DNA of 64,000 nt from Vesta saturnalis (taxonomy: Eukaryota; Arthropoda; Insecta; Coleoptera; Lampyridae). Under the pieces are notes generated by a model. The model was not told the DNA's origin and searched no databases. It saw only the letters and a list, made by a program, of their open reading frames with translations. The stretch is taken from the NCBI GenBank assembly GCA_036346205.1, contig JARFJB010001971.1, positions 1 to 64,000 of the forward strand, in the 5' to 3' direction. Position 1 is the first letter of the stretch. Every line of letters begins with the position of its first letter. A program made the translations under genes and the position numbers. Of the stretch, positions 20,950-37,140 are shown in pieces.

Positions 20950-22804
20950 GGTGCCGGAGCACAGTCTTGTAAAACCAATAATCTTAAATATCAGCTTGAG
21001 GTAAATCAATCCGTTGACATAGTATGTAACACGATAGCATATATTTTTCTACGTTTGAAAATTGCACCATACTTTTTTGATACTAACTACCACAAATTAA
21101 CTAATTCAGGGTTAAATACTAGTACCAACTAAATACAAAATTGTACAAAACAAAATTATGACAGATACTGACTTATTTCAAAGCCGTCTATTTTTATTTT
21201 TTTCAAAGCCGCCTGTTTTTATTTATTCTTTTTCACATCGTTCTTATAATGTCGCAGATAGAATTGTAAGATATTATTTATCAGCGTGGAAAAAAATCCT
21301 TTTTTTTTGGAAATTATACATATGTATTTTAGCATTGTTTAATACTGATCATTTAAATAAGTAACTTTAATGGTAATTTTACAAGCATTTAGTTTTTTAT
21401 GTTAAGTTGCATAATTAACAATATTTTATTTTAGTAATTTTCCCTATTTTATACACAAAGTAAAGGAAAGTTAACTAAATAAACTTTTTTGAAAATGCAG
21501 GTCTGTATTCAAAAATTTCGTGATGATGGTCCATAAAAGGTTCAAAACGCTATCAAATGTGATACATTGCTGAATTTGTAATAAAAAAAACCTTTCAATA
21601 TCAGTTTTCAAAATATCAGGACCGTATTTAAAAAAAATAAGTTGATGATGGTTATAAAAATAGGAAACATTCGATTGAAAAACTGACTATGCCATGTTAA
21701 AGCCCGTAACAAGTTGCCATGAAGAAGTGTTTGTATTTTTGCTCTAGCATTTATAATAAAACCAGAAAAAATAAAACATAAATGTCAAAAATTCAAATTT
21801 TTTCAAATATCTCAAAAACAAAAAATCACACCATCGATTTTATTGGTCCCCTAAATACACAGCTTTTTTCCCATTTAACGGGATTTATATCCATTACCAT
21901 TTCCGAGATCCCCATAGTGAGAATCCTTATTATTATTATTATTATATATATATATATACACACATCATTCTATCATTTTGCGTCCATCAATTTGGTATTT
22001 GCCATCAATTTGCAATTTGGCACCACTTTGCAAGGTGGCGTCTGTATTTGGGCGCCAGATTACAATTCTTAAACATTTTCTTAGTATGAGTGTTAGAGAA
22101 ACACCGTTGGCAGCAGACGATTCCAATAGCACCCTATAATACTCATTCTGAGTATGGGGTCCCATTCCATACTCCTACGTTGAAATTTTTGAGAAACTTG
22201 TTGACGCCAAAATCGTGTAATACGTAAAATTGTATACAAATTAGTTCAGCACTTTGCCATCACAGCGCTATTTCTAAACATATTTTTATTGTATTTATCT
22301 CGTACATTTCAATCATTCAGACGTGTTTAAATGACAACACTGTAAAGCCAATTTCTAATATTTGTTGGTATTTAATTTGAAGTTATTTCATATCTACGGT
22401 CTATAGCCTTCTGGCGTCTTATACCTAGATATACAATTGATGTTACTTAACATCATTATGAACTCATACCTACTTTATTTTCTAAATCATTTTGAAGTTA
22501 TATATTTATATATATTCTGCAAGATTAGCTAACTCATGCACTTCAAATAATTGTCAAGGTGACACTTGGGGGTGAACTGTAAAACTGATTACCCATGGTT
22601 CCTAATGAGCAGGCGACGAAAGATTTTAAGGGTTCACTGGTACACCATTCTATTTACTCTCCCCGAAAATAATAAAATTAATTGTTCTTAAATATAAATG
22701 CAAAAAATTAGAAATACAAATACGTACGTTTCGTATTGTCCATTACATAATTTGAAAGGTACCAGTTGGGTTAATTCAATGCAAAATTTACTTATTAATA
22801 ACAG
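20950..22804. other. AT-rich DNA without a gene
   Basis: Short ORFs at 21158 and 21782 look non-coding. An (ATT)n / (TA)n microsatellite sits at about 21928-21960. Nothing else recognised. Confidence 0.6.
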
Positions 22805-22839
22805 TTGAGACGACATTATTACCCTTATTTCAAAAGGGT

Positions 22840-23103
22840 GACTTTGCAAGAAGGGATGTGGTGCAAAGTGGAGCTGCAGGAAGGTCGGGTTAAAATGTAC
22901 CGCAATTTGTGGTCTATACCAGAGCCTTATGTGACTCAACTCTGCCCACATTACACGCAGAATTCGACGATGAAGTGTCCGAAGTTGAAGCTGTTCCTGC
23001 GACGACAGCAGAGACCGACGGTGACCATGAAACAGAAAGAGACGAATCGTCTCAAGAAGAGAGCGAAAGAGACGTAGCGAGTGGGAACGAAGAAGAGGAC
23101 TAA
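22840..23103 (+). CDS. Hypothetical acidic C-terminal fragment
   Basis: A frame open from about 22880 ends with 22909-23103, reading FDDEVSEVEAVPATTAETDG and then a Glu/Asp/Ser-rich tail ending GNEEED at a TAA. The composition (GC-richer than its surroundings, acidic, no low-complexity repeat) suggests the last exon or 3' end of a former gene or transposon protein. I do not recognise the family; no upstream exon, splice acceptor or promoter is certain. The ATG at 22909 may not be the real start. Confidence 0.3.
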
Positions 23104-24877
23104 TAATTAACTACATTATTTTATAAATGCCTTTCAATAATAATCATACCGTAGCGAAATTAACGTGGGAAAGTGAATAAACGCCGCGTTTTTGTATAAA
23201 TCGAGCGTGCGATTTCTCATCTCTGCGCTGTATATCAGACACGGATAATCGCATGAAAAAAAAAAGTTATCAGTCGTGTAGTGAATTTTATTAGCTACAA
23301 CCTTTCTAATTGCTTTTAATGGCGTACGATGCATAATAAGCGAGTAATTCTCAAAAAACTCAAAATCGTGACATTTCACCTCTGATATCTCAAAATGCTC
23401 CAGTGATTTTTTTGCTGGGGTTTGTACCCAACTTTATAATCACAAAATAAAGGTCTGTGCAAAAATTCAGCTCCGTACTCCAAATTCCCCAATTTCGATT
23501 TATTTAGGTCTAATGTGACTGGACTATTTAAAAATTGAGTAACTTTGTACACCAAATTCATAGTTTTTATCAACACTTCATAGCTTTAATTTTGAGTTAT
23601 TTGTTTCAATTCTTAGAGGTAGACAATTTAACCGAAAGTTTTGCCCCGAAGTAGGTATATTCGCCCTTGTATTTCGCTGAGTAATCCTAACGCACTGTAG
23701 ATTCTGAAACAAGTGTCTTAATTTTGAACTACATAGTAACTGGTTACGATGAAACCGTTTATTAATCAAAATTTGTGCTTTAGTAAATTCATTTTTTTGT
23801 TTTAGTGCTACCACGTTAAATTAGTACCGTTCAGAAACCAGTTATATTATTAACATATAGTCATTATTTTTCAATTGGAATAATCTGATTGTGAATAGAG
23901 TTAAAAGCCGTTTTGTAAAATCGGAAACTTATTATTTGATTTCGGTAATTCAAAGTTAAGTTAATTTGTCTAAAATGTGCGGCTGTACGTGCGCGTGTGC
24001 CTGTAGCCAGGATAACTTAAAAGATGACAATTTTTGTTGGAGTAATAAATACACATTAAAAAGTTTTTTTAGCAAATATATCGAAAGCTGTCAGCGTAAG
24101 TGAAAATACCTTTATTAGGGAATATTTTAGATAAATTTCCTTTATGAAAGTAAGATAGCAAATAAGTTCGAAAAATGGGATTCGATTAATAAAAAAGATG
24201 GATACGAATACTACTTTTAAAGAGTTTGTTTTTTAGATTTAATTAGATAACATAATTTATTAGGATTGTAATTGTAATATGTCAAAGTTGCAAAATTTTT
24301 GCGCCCTCCAATTTATGTTCTTGGAACTAATTCTGATGTTTACGCCATACATACTTTAATTTAACTGATTTGAAACTGTGCAAAAAATAAAAGAAAATAT
24401 AATGCAAATTTAAAACTTGATCACGTTAGTTAAGAATTGTTTCTTTTACGTATAAACTGTGATGTTTGAGGCATCAAATCGTAAACAATTCTAACGATCG
24501 TATTATTGAACCCAGTGTATTTTATTGTCGAGATAAATAAAACCTAACGCACGCATGGCAACTGTAGGGAAGTAATATGCTGGCCAAATATGATTTTCAG
24601 AATTGTTACTGATAATTTTACACCAATATTTCTCATTCCTCCTTATTTTTTGGGAATTACTAACGTTTGGGTTGAGGTACGGAGAACTTTACGCTGCTGA
24701 AAAAAAATGTAAATATTTGTATATAAAATGTTCCACATTTTGTTGACTTGTAGCGTATTTTACCTATTAAAGTAAAAAGGAAAACTAATGTTTTTCTAAC
24801 TGTTTACTGAAAAAGCGACAGATTTAGGCCACCATCAAATTGTAGGTCTGTGTACCTGGTGTAAACGAGAAGTACCT
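23104..24877. other. AT-rich DNA without a gene
   Basis: Several 60-80 codon minus ORFs (23134-23814) lack motifs. No RNA or repeat recognised. Confidence 0.55.
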
Positions 24878-25812
24878 AAAGCCCGTCTTACATGGTCAAA
24901 TTTCTACATGTATTTCTACATGTATTCTTATATGAATTTCTACGTGTAAAATCTTCGGTTTTACACGGTACAGATTTTATGAAAATTAAATGTAGAAAAT
25001 TGAGTTTTTAAGCAGTTTTGTTGTCAATAGATTATAGAAGTGTGGTGGTTACAACATGAAGTATGATATTTATAAAAGGTTTTTATTTGATAATTAATAA
25101 ATATTAAACATAAGCAATAATAAACAATGGGCAGTGATACAATAAATATTTTGGCAGTAACTCTATTATATGGAATGGCGTTGATAAAAAAAAAGAAAGA
25201 AAACGTAAATGCTGATTACAAAATGGGTAGATAGGAAAAAGAAACAAGGAATTCAGCTGTTAATAATGAGCTTCAATTTGAAGATCCACGCGCTTTTAAG
25301 AATTATTTAAGAATGAACAAAGAGAACTACATGAAATTGTTGCAAAAAGTCGAACCTGAAATTGCTAAAACTAATACAAATATGAGGGAATGCATTTCTA
25401 GTAGGGATAAATTAATGATCACATTACGCTTCTTGGCTACTGAAGAAACATATAGAAATGTAATGTCATCATCAAGCATTCATGAATCAACGATTTCATT
25501 ATTTATTCCCCATGTTTGCATTGCAATTTTAATGTGCTAAGAGATGACTACTTGCATGTAAGTAAGGTTTAATTTTAAAAGCGCAATTTATCTTTATTTT
25601 TTATTAATAGATTCCACAATATGAAAAAGATTGGGAAACTATCTCACATGAGTTAGATCAAATACCAAATGTAATCGGTGCATTAAATGGTAAACATATA
25701 GCTTTCCGAGCTCCAAGAAGTACTGGAACAATGTACTATAATTATAAAGGTTTTAACAGAATAATATTGCACTTGTTGATGCATAATATCGCTTTATTTA
25801 TATAGATGTTGG
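24878..25812 (+). mobile_element. PIF/Harbinger element, truncated by a hexamer array
   Basis: The left end probably starts at about 24878-24881 with GCCCGTCTTACATGGTCAAA after TAA; this resembles Harbinger termini, which usually read GGCCCGTTTCACATGG and duplicate a 3-bp TWA site. A HARBI1-like transposase follows. The coding sequence stops abruptly at 25812, where GTCCGT repeats begin, so the right half and right TIR are missing. Confidence 0.75.
25127..25812 (+). pseudogene. HARBI1-like (PIF/Harbinger) transposase, truncated
   Basis: From ATG 25127: ELQFEDPRAFKNYLRMNKEN and the helical region ECISSRDKLMITLRFLATEE, then across a 53-bp GT-AG intron (gtaagt at 25558, ag at 25610) IPQYEKDWETISHELDQIPN, VIGALNGKHIAFRAPRSTGT and YYNYKGF. 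The GxLDGKHI-type motif carries the first catalytic Asp in HARBI1 relatives; here it is GALNGKHI, i.e. Asp to Asn. A TAG stop (about 25235) and a one-base shift near 25530 also break it. The frame continues through a YRFIYIDVGV-like phrase and then enters the hexamer array. In a complete element a partner Myb-like protein would be encoded; none is seen. Confidence 0.88.
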
Positions 25813-26351
25813 TGTCCGTGTCCGTGCCCGTGTAGTATCCGTGTCCGTGTCCGTGCCCGTGTCCGTGTATGTGTCCGTGTCTGTGTCTGTGTCTGTGTCG
25901 GTGTCTGTGTCTGTGTCTGTGTCTATGTCTGTGTCTGTGTCTGTGTCTGTGTCTGTGTCTGTGTCTGTCTGTGTCTGTGTCTGTGTCTGTGTCTGTGTCT
26001 GTGTCTGTGTCTGTGTCTGTGTCTGTGTCTGTGTCTGTGTCTGTGTCTGTGTCTGTGTCTGTGTCTGTGTCTGTGTCTGTGTCTGTGTCTGTGTCTGTGT
26101 CTGTCTGTTCTGTTCTGTGTCCGTGTCCGTGTCCGTGCCCGTGCCCGTGTCCGTGTCCGTGTCCGTGTCCGTGTCCGTGTCCGTGTCCGTGTCCGTGTCC
26201 GTGTCCGTGTCCGTGTCCGTGTCCGTGTCCGTATATGGGTCTGTGTCTGTCTCTGTCTGTGTGTCTGTGTCTGTGTCTGTGTCTGTGTCTGTGTCTGTGT
26301 CTGTGTCTGTTCTTATCTGCGTCTGCGTCTTCGTCTGCGTCTGCGCCTGCT

Positions 26352-26408
<57 letters not shown>

Positions 26409-26605
26409 TCGTCTGCGTCTGCGTCTGCGTTTTCGTCTGCGTCTGCGTCTGCGTCTACGTCTGCGTCTGCGTCTGCGCCTGTGTCTGTGTCTGCGTCTGC
26501 GTCTGCGTCTGTGTCCGTGACTGTCTCTTTGTCTGTGTCTGTGTCTGTGTCTGTGTCTGTGTCTGTTCTGTGTCTGTGTCGTCTGTCTGTCTGTGTCTGT
26601 CTGTC
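25813..26605. repeat. Hexanucleotide array A (GTCCGT / CTGTGT / CTGCGT)
   Basis: About 790 bp of 6-bp units with few phase breaks. The variants occur in blocks: GTCCGT at 25813-25865 and 26117-26232, CTGTGT at 25875-26110 and 26260-26305, CTGCGT at 26318-26510, then CTGTGT to the end. The plus strand has almost no A. ORFs across it on either strand are artefacts of a stop-free repeat. Confidence 0.97.
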
Positions 26606-26629
26606 AGTGGACACCTGCGCCATCTTTTT

Positions 26630-26935
26630 TGACGTCACAAGACCGCACACGTGGGGATTTTCACCTTTATTTTTACTGTTACGTGTGGTGTCTTTTCACC
26701 CCTATTTTTGCACTCCACGTGTGAGACCGTTTCAACTAATTATTTTTTATACTGTGTGAGACCGTATCCTTTCTTTTCGGGCCCTTTTCACCTAATTATT
26801 TTCTGCTCGTATAGGACTGTGTTTCACCTATTTTTTACACACCACGTGTGAGACCGCATTGTCTCCTTTTCTTTTCGAGGCCTTTCAACCTAATTATATT
26901 TTACTGCTTACGTGAAGGACCGTATTACCCTTATT
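26630..26935. repeat. Degenerate about 65-85 bp tandem repeat with CACGTG cores
   Basis: The phrase 'cacgtgtgagaccg' (or 'acgtggggatt', 'acgtgtggtg', 'actgtgtgagaccgt', 'acgtgaaggaccgt') recurs at about 26648, 26680, 26716, 26752, 26840 and 26910, each followed by T-rich 'tttcacctattttt'. About five diverged units. Confidence 0.65.
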
Positions 26936-29900
26936 TTTATTATTTCTTTTGGGGTTAAACCTTTGGCTGTATTGGACCTTTTGACAGCTGGCTTTTTTGT
27001 GGTTGCTAACGTGAGGACTGGGTTGGTCTGGCTTGCTGTATTTAGTGGAGACTGGGCTGTATGTCTGGGTTGGAGCTTTGGGCTGGTAAGTCTTGCGTTG
27101 GTCTGGGCTGGACTGTATTGGTCCTGTTGTTTAAATGTTCCTGCTTCTCGTCTGTTGCATCTGTCTGCTCGGACTGTTATGCGTTGCATGTTATTATCGT
27201 CTATTGCTTTAAAATGGTCTGCTATTGGGCGTATTTTCTAATAATGATGTTCTTGTTTGATTGATCTTGCGTGGGGAATTTGACAGTTTTAATTATAGAA
27301 CACTTATTTTTATTGTTGTCTTTATCCCGTGAACTATTTCTGTTCCTTGCTTTTTTTATTGTTTTAATTACTGTTTGTGTTTTCTGTTCTGTTTTGCATT
27401 GTTTCCCCCTTTTGTGTTGTTGTATTTTTTCTTAATGTTGTTTTTTCTGTAATTTCTGTAAATAAATGGTTCCCCCTTCCGCTCTGCGTTTTTGAGGCAC
27501 TCTTCCGGTGATAGTCCCGTTTGTGTCTGTTTAATTCTTTCTGGTTGTTCCCCTATAATTAATTTATACAAACCCTCATTGTCTTTATTGCACTTACTGC
27601 CTCATTTACCTTTCTTTTCGGTTTGTATTCTTTGTCGCCTTGTTTTATCTTTCTGTTTGTGTTTTTCCATTATGTAGGTTCCTGTTCATGTTTACTTTTT
27701 CTGTAAATATCCTGTTTTTTAATAGTCTCCTATTGGTTTTTTTCTTTTTCACTAAATAATAAATTTTATAAAGTTTTCATGGTTCGTTTTTCGCAATTTT
27801 AATTTGGTCTTATCTTTATTTATCAGAATAGAATGGTTGGGTCGTTAAACAATATTTTAATTATCTCATCATTTAGAATTAAACATGTCTGTTTTTTACT
27901 CCTGGTAAATTTAATCTTATGCACTGATATAATCCCCACATCCGAATGGTAGTCTTGCGTTTTTTGTATACGTTGGAATTCTTCTCTAGGAAACGTAAAT
28001 GATATCCTTGTGCTCGGTCTACTCTTTTTTTCGTCTGTGTAGCGGTCCAATGCTGACCTGGTTTGTTTGCAGGATCCGTGTTTACGATAATTGCCCGGTC
28101 GGGTGCGGTCTCGTTGATTGAACACAAGCGCACACTTCTTTGGCGATCGATTTCCAAACCAACCACCGCATACATCTTTGGAATTGGTTGCGTCCAGTCT
28201 TCTGTAAGGTTTTGTGCCCCTGATGTTATGGTTTCGCTATATGCTTTTGCTTCCTTTTCAACTGTTTAATCCGGAACCAGTCTCCAGGTTTACTATTGGT
28301 TTGTTAAGCCTTAAAACTGTTGTTTTTCCTGCCCTTAACGTGAATTTTGTTAAATGGGGCCCCTCTCCTCCTGGAAATTGTTGTTGTCTGCCCCACCACC
28401 ATTTCAATCCATGATAATTATCTTCCATAAATTTTATCTGTCTGACATGGATCCTGTATAAAGTCCTCTTTTTATTCATCAGCGATCGACCGTGATCTGT
28501 GGCAATTTCTTTGGTATGTTCGTTGTTAAACCCAAACCCCGTCCAAGTTGCGTCCATCTTCTATCGGCTGCTGCTGTCCTGAAGCTGCAGGTTGAGCTAC
28601 CACTTTTAAACTAAAATCCCAACGACGTTCCGATGTTTATCGATCTCGTCACGTTATCGAATTCTGCATACCCAAAGTTAACGGTCACGGTGACCCTTCA
28701 AACCGACTTCCAGCCGAAGGGGCCGTTTCTCTTTCCAGTGCGTCTGCGTTTGCAGACAGGTCGGTGTTGGTCGGCCATTCGTGCCGTTGGGTAATCCTTG
28801 TTATCGTTACCTTCATTCTGTCTGTCGGTGGTGTGGTCGCTCTTCGTATAAACCATTAGCTGTTCTGGTTGTGGCCTTCGAAGGTTTGTTGTCCTCTTTG
28901 CGTGTTAATATTGCGTGTGTTGCGGTTTGAGGGTGTCACCGTTGGGCTTTATTTGCTCCCTACGTGCATCGTTTAGGTCTGGGCTTATCCGTTTCGCTGT
29001 TGCCTGCAGGTTGTTCCTTTGTCGGTCCTTGTCGGGTATTTTGCGGGTGTTGTTTCTGCTTTAGCGTGCGCTTGTAGTGGGTTGATTCGCTCGTCTCCCA
29101 GTCTGGTCTATAATTCGTGTCTTGTTTTGAAGCCAGTGCCGCCATTAGGTCTGGTTCTTTGATCTTCTTCCTTTAACTCAACACCACTTAGCTTTTTTGA
29201 TTTCCGGTGCACGTGCCAATCATCTCTATCTGTTTCCCGGTAGCCCGTGCTTGACGTTTGAGAAACCGTTATTGCGTTTCTGTATTCATCTGTCCAGCTG
29301 TATCATTGTCCTTCTCCTGTGTGCTCTGGCCTCCTTTCCATAATTTGCGTTTCGTATTGCGGTAGGCGTGGTGTTGTTTGGTTGTGCATCTTCTGTTTGT
29401 CCTCCACCTGTGAGGCTGCATCCTTGTTTACCGTGCTCTGCGTCTGTGTGCTGTCTGCTTTGCTTTAGCTGTTGTACAGCATGGTCTGGCTTAAATCTAT
29501 ATAATTTTCCATTTCCGGGGACTACTTCATTGGGCGTCTCACGCTGATGGGTTTGTTATCCATTCCCTGTCGATCTTGTCTGCGTCGTGGTTCCCAATTC
29601 GGACTTACGCATTCCCGTTGTGCATGTGGCCATTATCTTGTTATCGTCGTGCGCTTCTTTCCCTCTCAGTGGAGACTGTTATTATCGTCGCGTCTCTTTT
29701 TGCCTCCATCATTTTATCGTTTTCTCGTCGGCTTTACGCTTGGTTTCTACCTCCCTTGTCTTTCTTGCGTCTTTGGTCGTCCTTTGCGTCCCGTTTCCCC
29801 GTTCTGGCTTCTTTCCTGCCTTTGCCCAGCTTTCGGTTTTCTTGCCCCTGCTCCCTATTCTTGCCACGTTGTGGGGTCTGTTGCCGTCCGTTACCGGTGT

Positions 29901-32699
29901 TCTGTAATATTGCTGTGGGCAAACCATTTTGTCTTTCTTGTGTGCTTCAGACACGACGTTCCAAACTCTGGCATTGCTGCACCCTATCTGTTTTTATATT
30001 AATCTGTGTTTTTCAAATTCCCGTGTCATTACCGGTTGGTTGCGGCGCACATCTTTATGCCCCTCTGTTTTCTGGTTTTTATTATACGCATGCGGGTCTC
30101 ACCCACAATTTGCGGTTCAACGATGTCGCAATCAAAATCTGGTTGGTAATCCTTCCATATCGGTTATTGGTTCCTGGCTGTTCTGTCGGACGTCCCTTGT
30201 CTGCGTTGTGAGTCCGTGCGAGAGCTGAGTTTTTAATTTCGTGGGCTTGTTGTTATGTTTCGTTGTTGCTTTCTTTTGTCTGGTCTTTTTGCTCGTGTTT
30301 TCTTTTATGCTGGCGTAATTTCCCGGCGTCGTATCACATACCGTCTTCTTTGTCTTCTCTGTCGGGTTGTTTCTGCGGCCTTTTTTAATATCGTTTCCGT
30401 CTGCTGGCTGTTCTTAATAAATTTTATCTGTTGCACACGGCGCGGGTCTGTTTCCGTTCCCTACAACCCCGGCCCGTTTCTTATTCGTTTTGGTGTCGTC
30501 TGGTCTTTTGGTCGTCTGGCTTTACTCTGGTGTCTCCTTTTTATATTCTCTGCTGCGCTCTTTTTTGTCACTGTATCCCGCCACTTGCCGTTTTTTATTT
30601 CGCCCACGGCCCCTTCTCTGCGTCTTATCGACTTTGTAGTATCTTTTCAACCGTCCTTGTTCTTCTTCGTGGTCTCAACAGGATCGTTATTGTCGTTATT
30701 CTGGTGGTCTTTTTATCACCCACTTTGTCTTCCTCGCTCCTTCTTTTTTCCACACTTCCTGTTTTTTATCGTTTGCCGCTCTTTATCTTGTCTTTGTTGT
30801 GCGTCACGTCTTTGTCTCAATATATCTGTGGTTTTTGGTGTTCCCAATCTTTGTTTTCATGTTTTATTTCTTTCAACTGTGCTTTTACATGGGTTATTTG
30901 TTACTGTTGTATTTTGTTTCTTGGTTTTGCCCTGCTCGCCCTCTTTGCCTGTATCCGTCTGTGTTTGCTGGGGTTTGTCGCTCTTGTCCGTGCTTCTTAC
31001 AGATGAGGCTGTCTTCGTTTTTCCCTGCCCTTGTTCTCTTGTTGTTGTGTTGTATCCGCTATTGTGTTTACTTGTTGCATATCACGTCCGCTGCCACAAT
31101 TCTGGTTACTCCTTATTTATTTCTGTTTTTCTGACTGGTTTATGTCCTTGCTTCCTTGTCTGCCCGTTTTTTCTTCACCATATCTACCCTTTACAGCATT
31201 AGTGAAGGTGTTATACCAGCGAACCCTGCTGGGTGTCTGTATACAGCTTGTTTGCGCACGTCCCAATCTGTGTCTTCTTCTTTGAGAGATTCTTCTGGTG
31301 TTTGCGTTTCACTATCAGCATCGTAATTCTCACCTATGTTGTGAGGGTCCGTTCCCTGGGTGCGTCCCTTTGTATCTCCGTCTCTGGTTATTTATCTCTT
31401 TAATGTCGTCGCAAACGGCAACCGCGCGTTTGTGGTTTTCGTTTTCTTAACGTCTTGCCGTCGATAATGTTGGTGTGGTTGTCTCGCCTTTTTTGCAGTC
31501 CCTTTTATCCCCTGCTGTTCGTTTCAGTTATGTTTTCGCGCCTTTCTCTTATATGAAGGCGGAAGCGTTGATCTATTCGTCGTCTGTCAGACCTTTGCGT
31601 TGCGTTCCTTTCTCGCCGTGTCACCGCTTTGTTATCTGGTCTGCGTCTGTTGGGTGTCTTTGGCTTGGTTGTCTGCTGCCATTTGTCTGGTCTGGTCTTT
31701 TTACCTTTATCCATATCGTTCCCCTGCGTTTGTTGTTTTTGTGTTCTGGTGCCTGTGCGCTGTTGTCCATCTGTTCATCTTCTTCAAGTTGGTCTGGTTT
31801 TGCGTTCCCGTTCCGCCGTTGGTCTAAGGGTGTGCACCACCTTTCTGCGCTGTTTCTTCTTTTTTATGTTCGCCTCTCTGTGGCGTCTGTGTCTTATGTT
31901 GAGAGTCTGTGCTTCTGTGTCGGGTCGCCTTTTTTTTGGCACACTGTCCTCTACCTGCCTATCCCTTTCTTCACGTTGCTTTTATTAATCTGGTTGCTGG
32001 GTATCAGTGTTCTGTTTGTCACCCATCTTTGTGTTCTTTAGACTGTCCCCTTTTTTCGCTATATATCCTGCGTCTGGGCCCGTATGTTGTTCTTCTGCAC
32101 ATCCTGTTTCTTTTTAAATCGAACTTTGTGGGCTTGTGCATCTTGGTTGCGTTTTTTGGTTGTCCGTCTTCTTGTTGTGTTCTGGTCTTGGTCTGGGTTC
32201 TTCTTATGTTGTGCGTTGAGAAATATCTGTCCTTGTGTTGTTCTGCGTTGCACACTTGTTTCGTGTGCTTTGTTATCAACCACGGGCCGTTGTTTCCGCA
32301 TTGCGTCTTATTATTGTGGTTTTTCCCTCTGTTCTATCAGGTCTTTTGCTCCACAGAGTCTTTGTGGCTGTCCGTCCGTTTTTTCTTTTCCGGCGGTTTG
32401 TATTTTTTAGTCCGTTGTTTCCCTCCCGACGGACCTGCCTTGCCGTTCTGCCTTCCATCTTGTCGCTCGTCTGTCTCCCGCTTCGTTTCGCTGTGCGGCT
32501 GTGTTGTGTCTTGGTCTTGTTCTGTTCGTGTTTGCGCTGTTGCGTTGTTTTTCGTGTTTCGTTTGGTTTCTATTTGCCTGTTTTTTCGTCTGCCTTGTCT
32601 TTGTCTGCCTTGCGTGTCTTGTCTGGAGGGGGGCGTGTCTGTGTCTGCTGTTGCCTTGGTCTGGGTTGTCTGCTGTCTTTGTCTGGCTGCTGCGTCTGC

Positions 32700-32700
<1 letters not shown>
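26936..32700. other. Strand-skewed, A-poor flank of the hexamer arrays
   Basis: The plus strand is rich in T, G and C and increasingly poor in A towards 32.7 kb, without a fixed repeat. Hexamer-like words (GTCTG, TCTGCG) become frequent towards the right. Numerous long plus-strand ORFs (for example 30255-31202) are low-complexity Leu/Val/Cys/Phe strings with no motif and are best explained by the base skew. Apart from 27823-28557 I see no gene. Confidence 0.6.
27823..28557 (-). pseudogene. Unrecognised minus-strand gene remnant with poly(A) signal
   Basis: Here the minus strand looks like ordinary coding DNA, unlike its surroundings. Fragments: MDATWTGFGFNNEHTKEIAT (28557) through KFTLRAGKTTVLRLNKPIVN; then, in another frame, NLTEDWTQPIPKMYAVVGLE and RAIIVNTDPANKPGQHW (about 28090); then FPREEFQRIQKTQDYHSDVG to ILFNDPTILF, stop at 27823. 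The stop is followed within about 10 bases by AATAAA, as expected for a real 3' end. The NTDPANKPGQHW phrase resembles the His-Trp active-site context of adenain/ULP1-type proteases (INLDPSxxPGxHW), but no Cys motif is visible. Frameshifts separate the parts. Family not assigned. Confidence 0.45.

Positions 32701-37140
<4,440 letters not shown>

Noticed and set aside
25742..26759. Long ORFs on both strands across array A (Val-Ser, Cys-Leu, Asp-Thr, His-Arg repeats)
   Set aside because: A stop-free hexamer gives open frames in several phases on both strands at once; the peptides are dipeptide repeats with no other content.
29547..31285. Series of long plus-strand ORFs as membrane proteins (Leu/Phe/Val-rich)
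   Set aside because: Several frames are open simultaneously in an A-poor sequence where stop codons are rare; no topology or family motif is shared.
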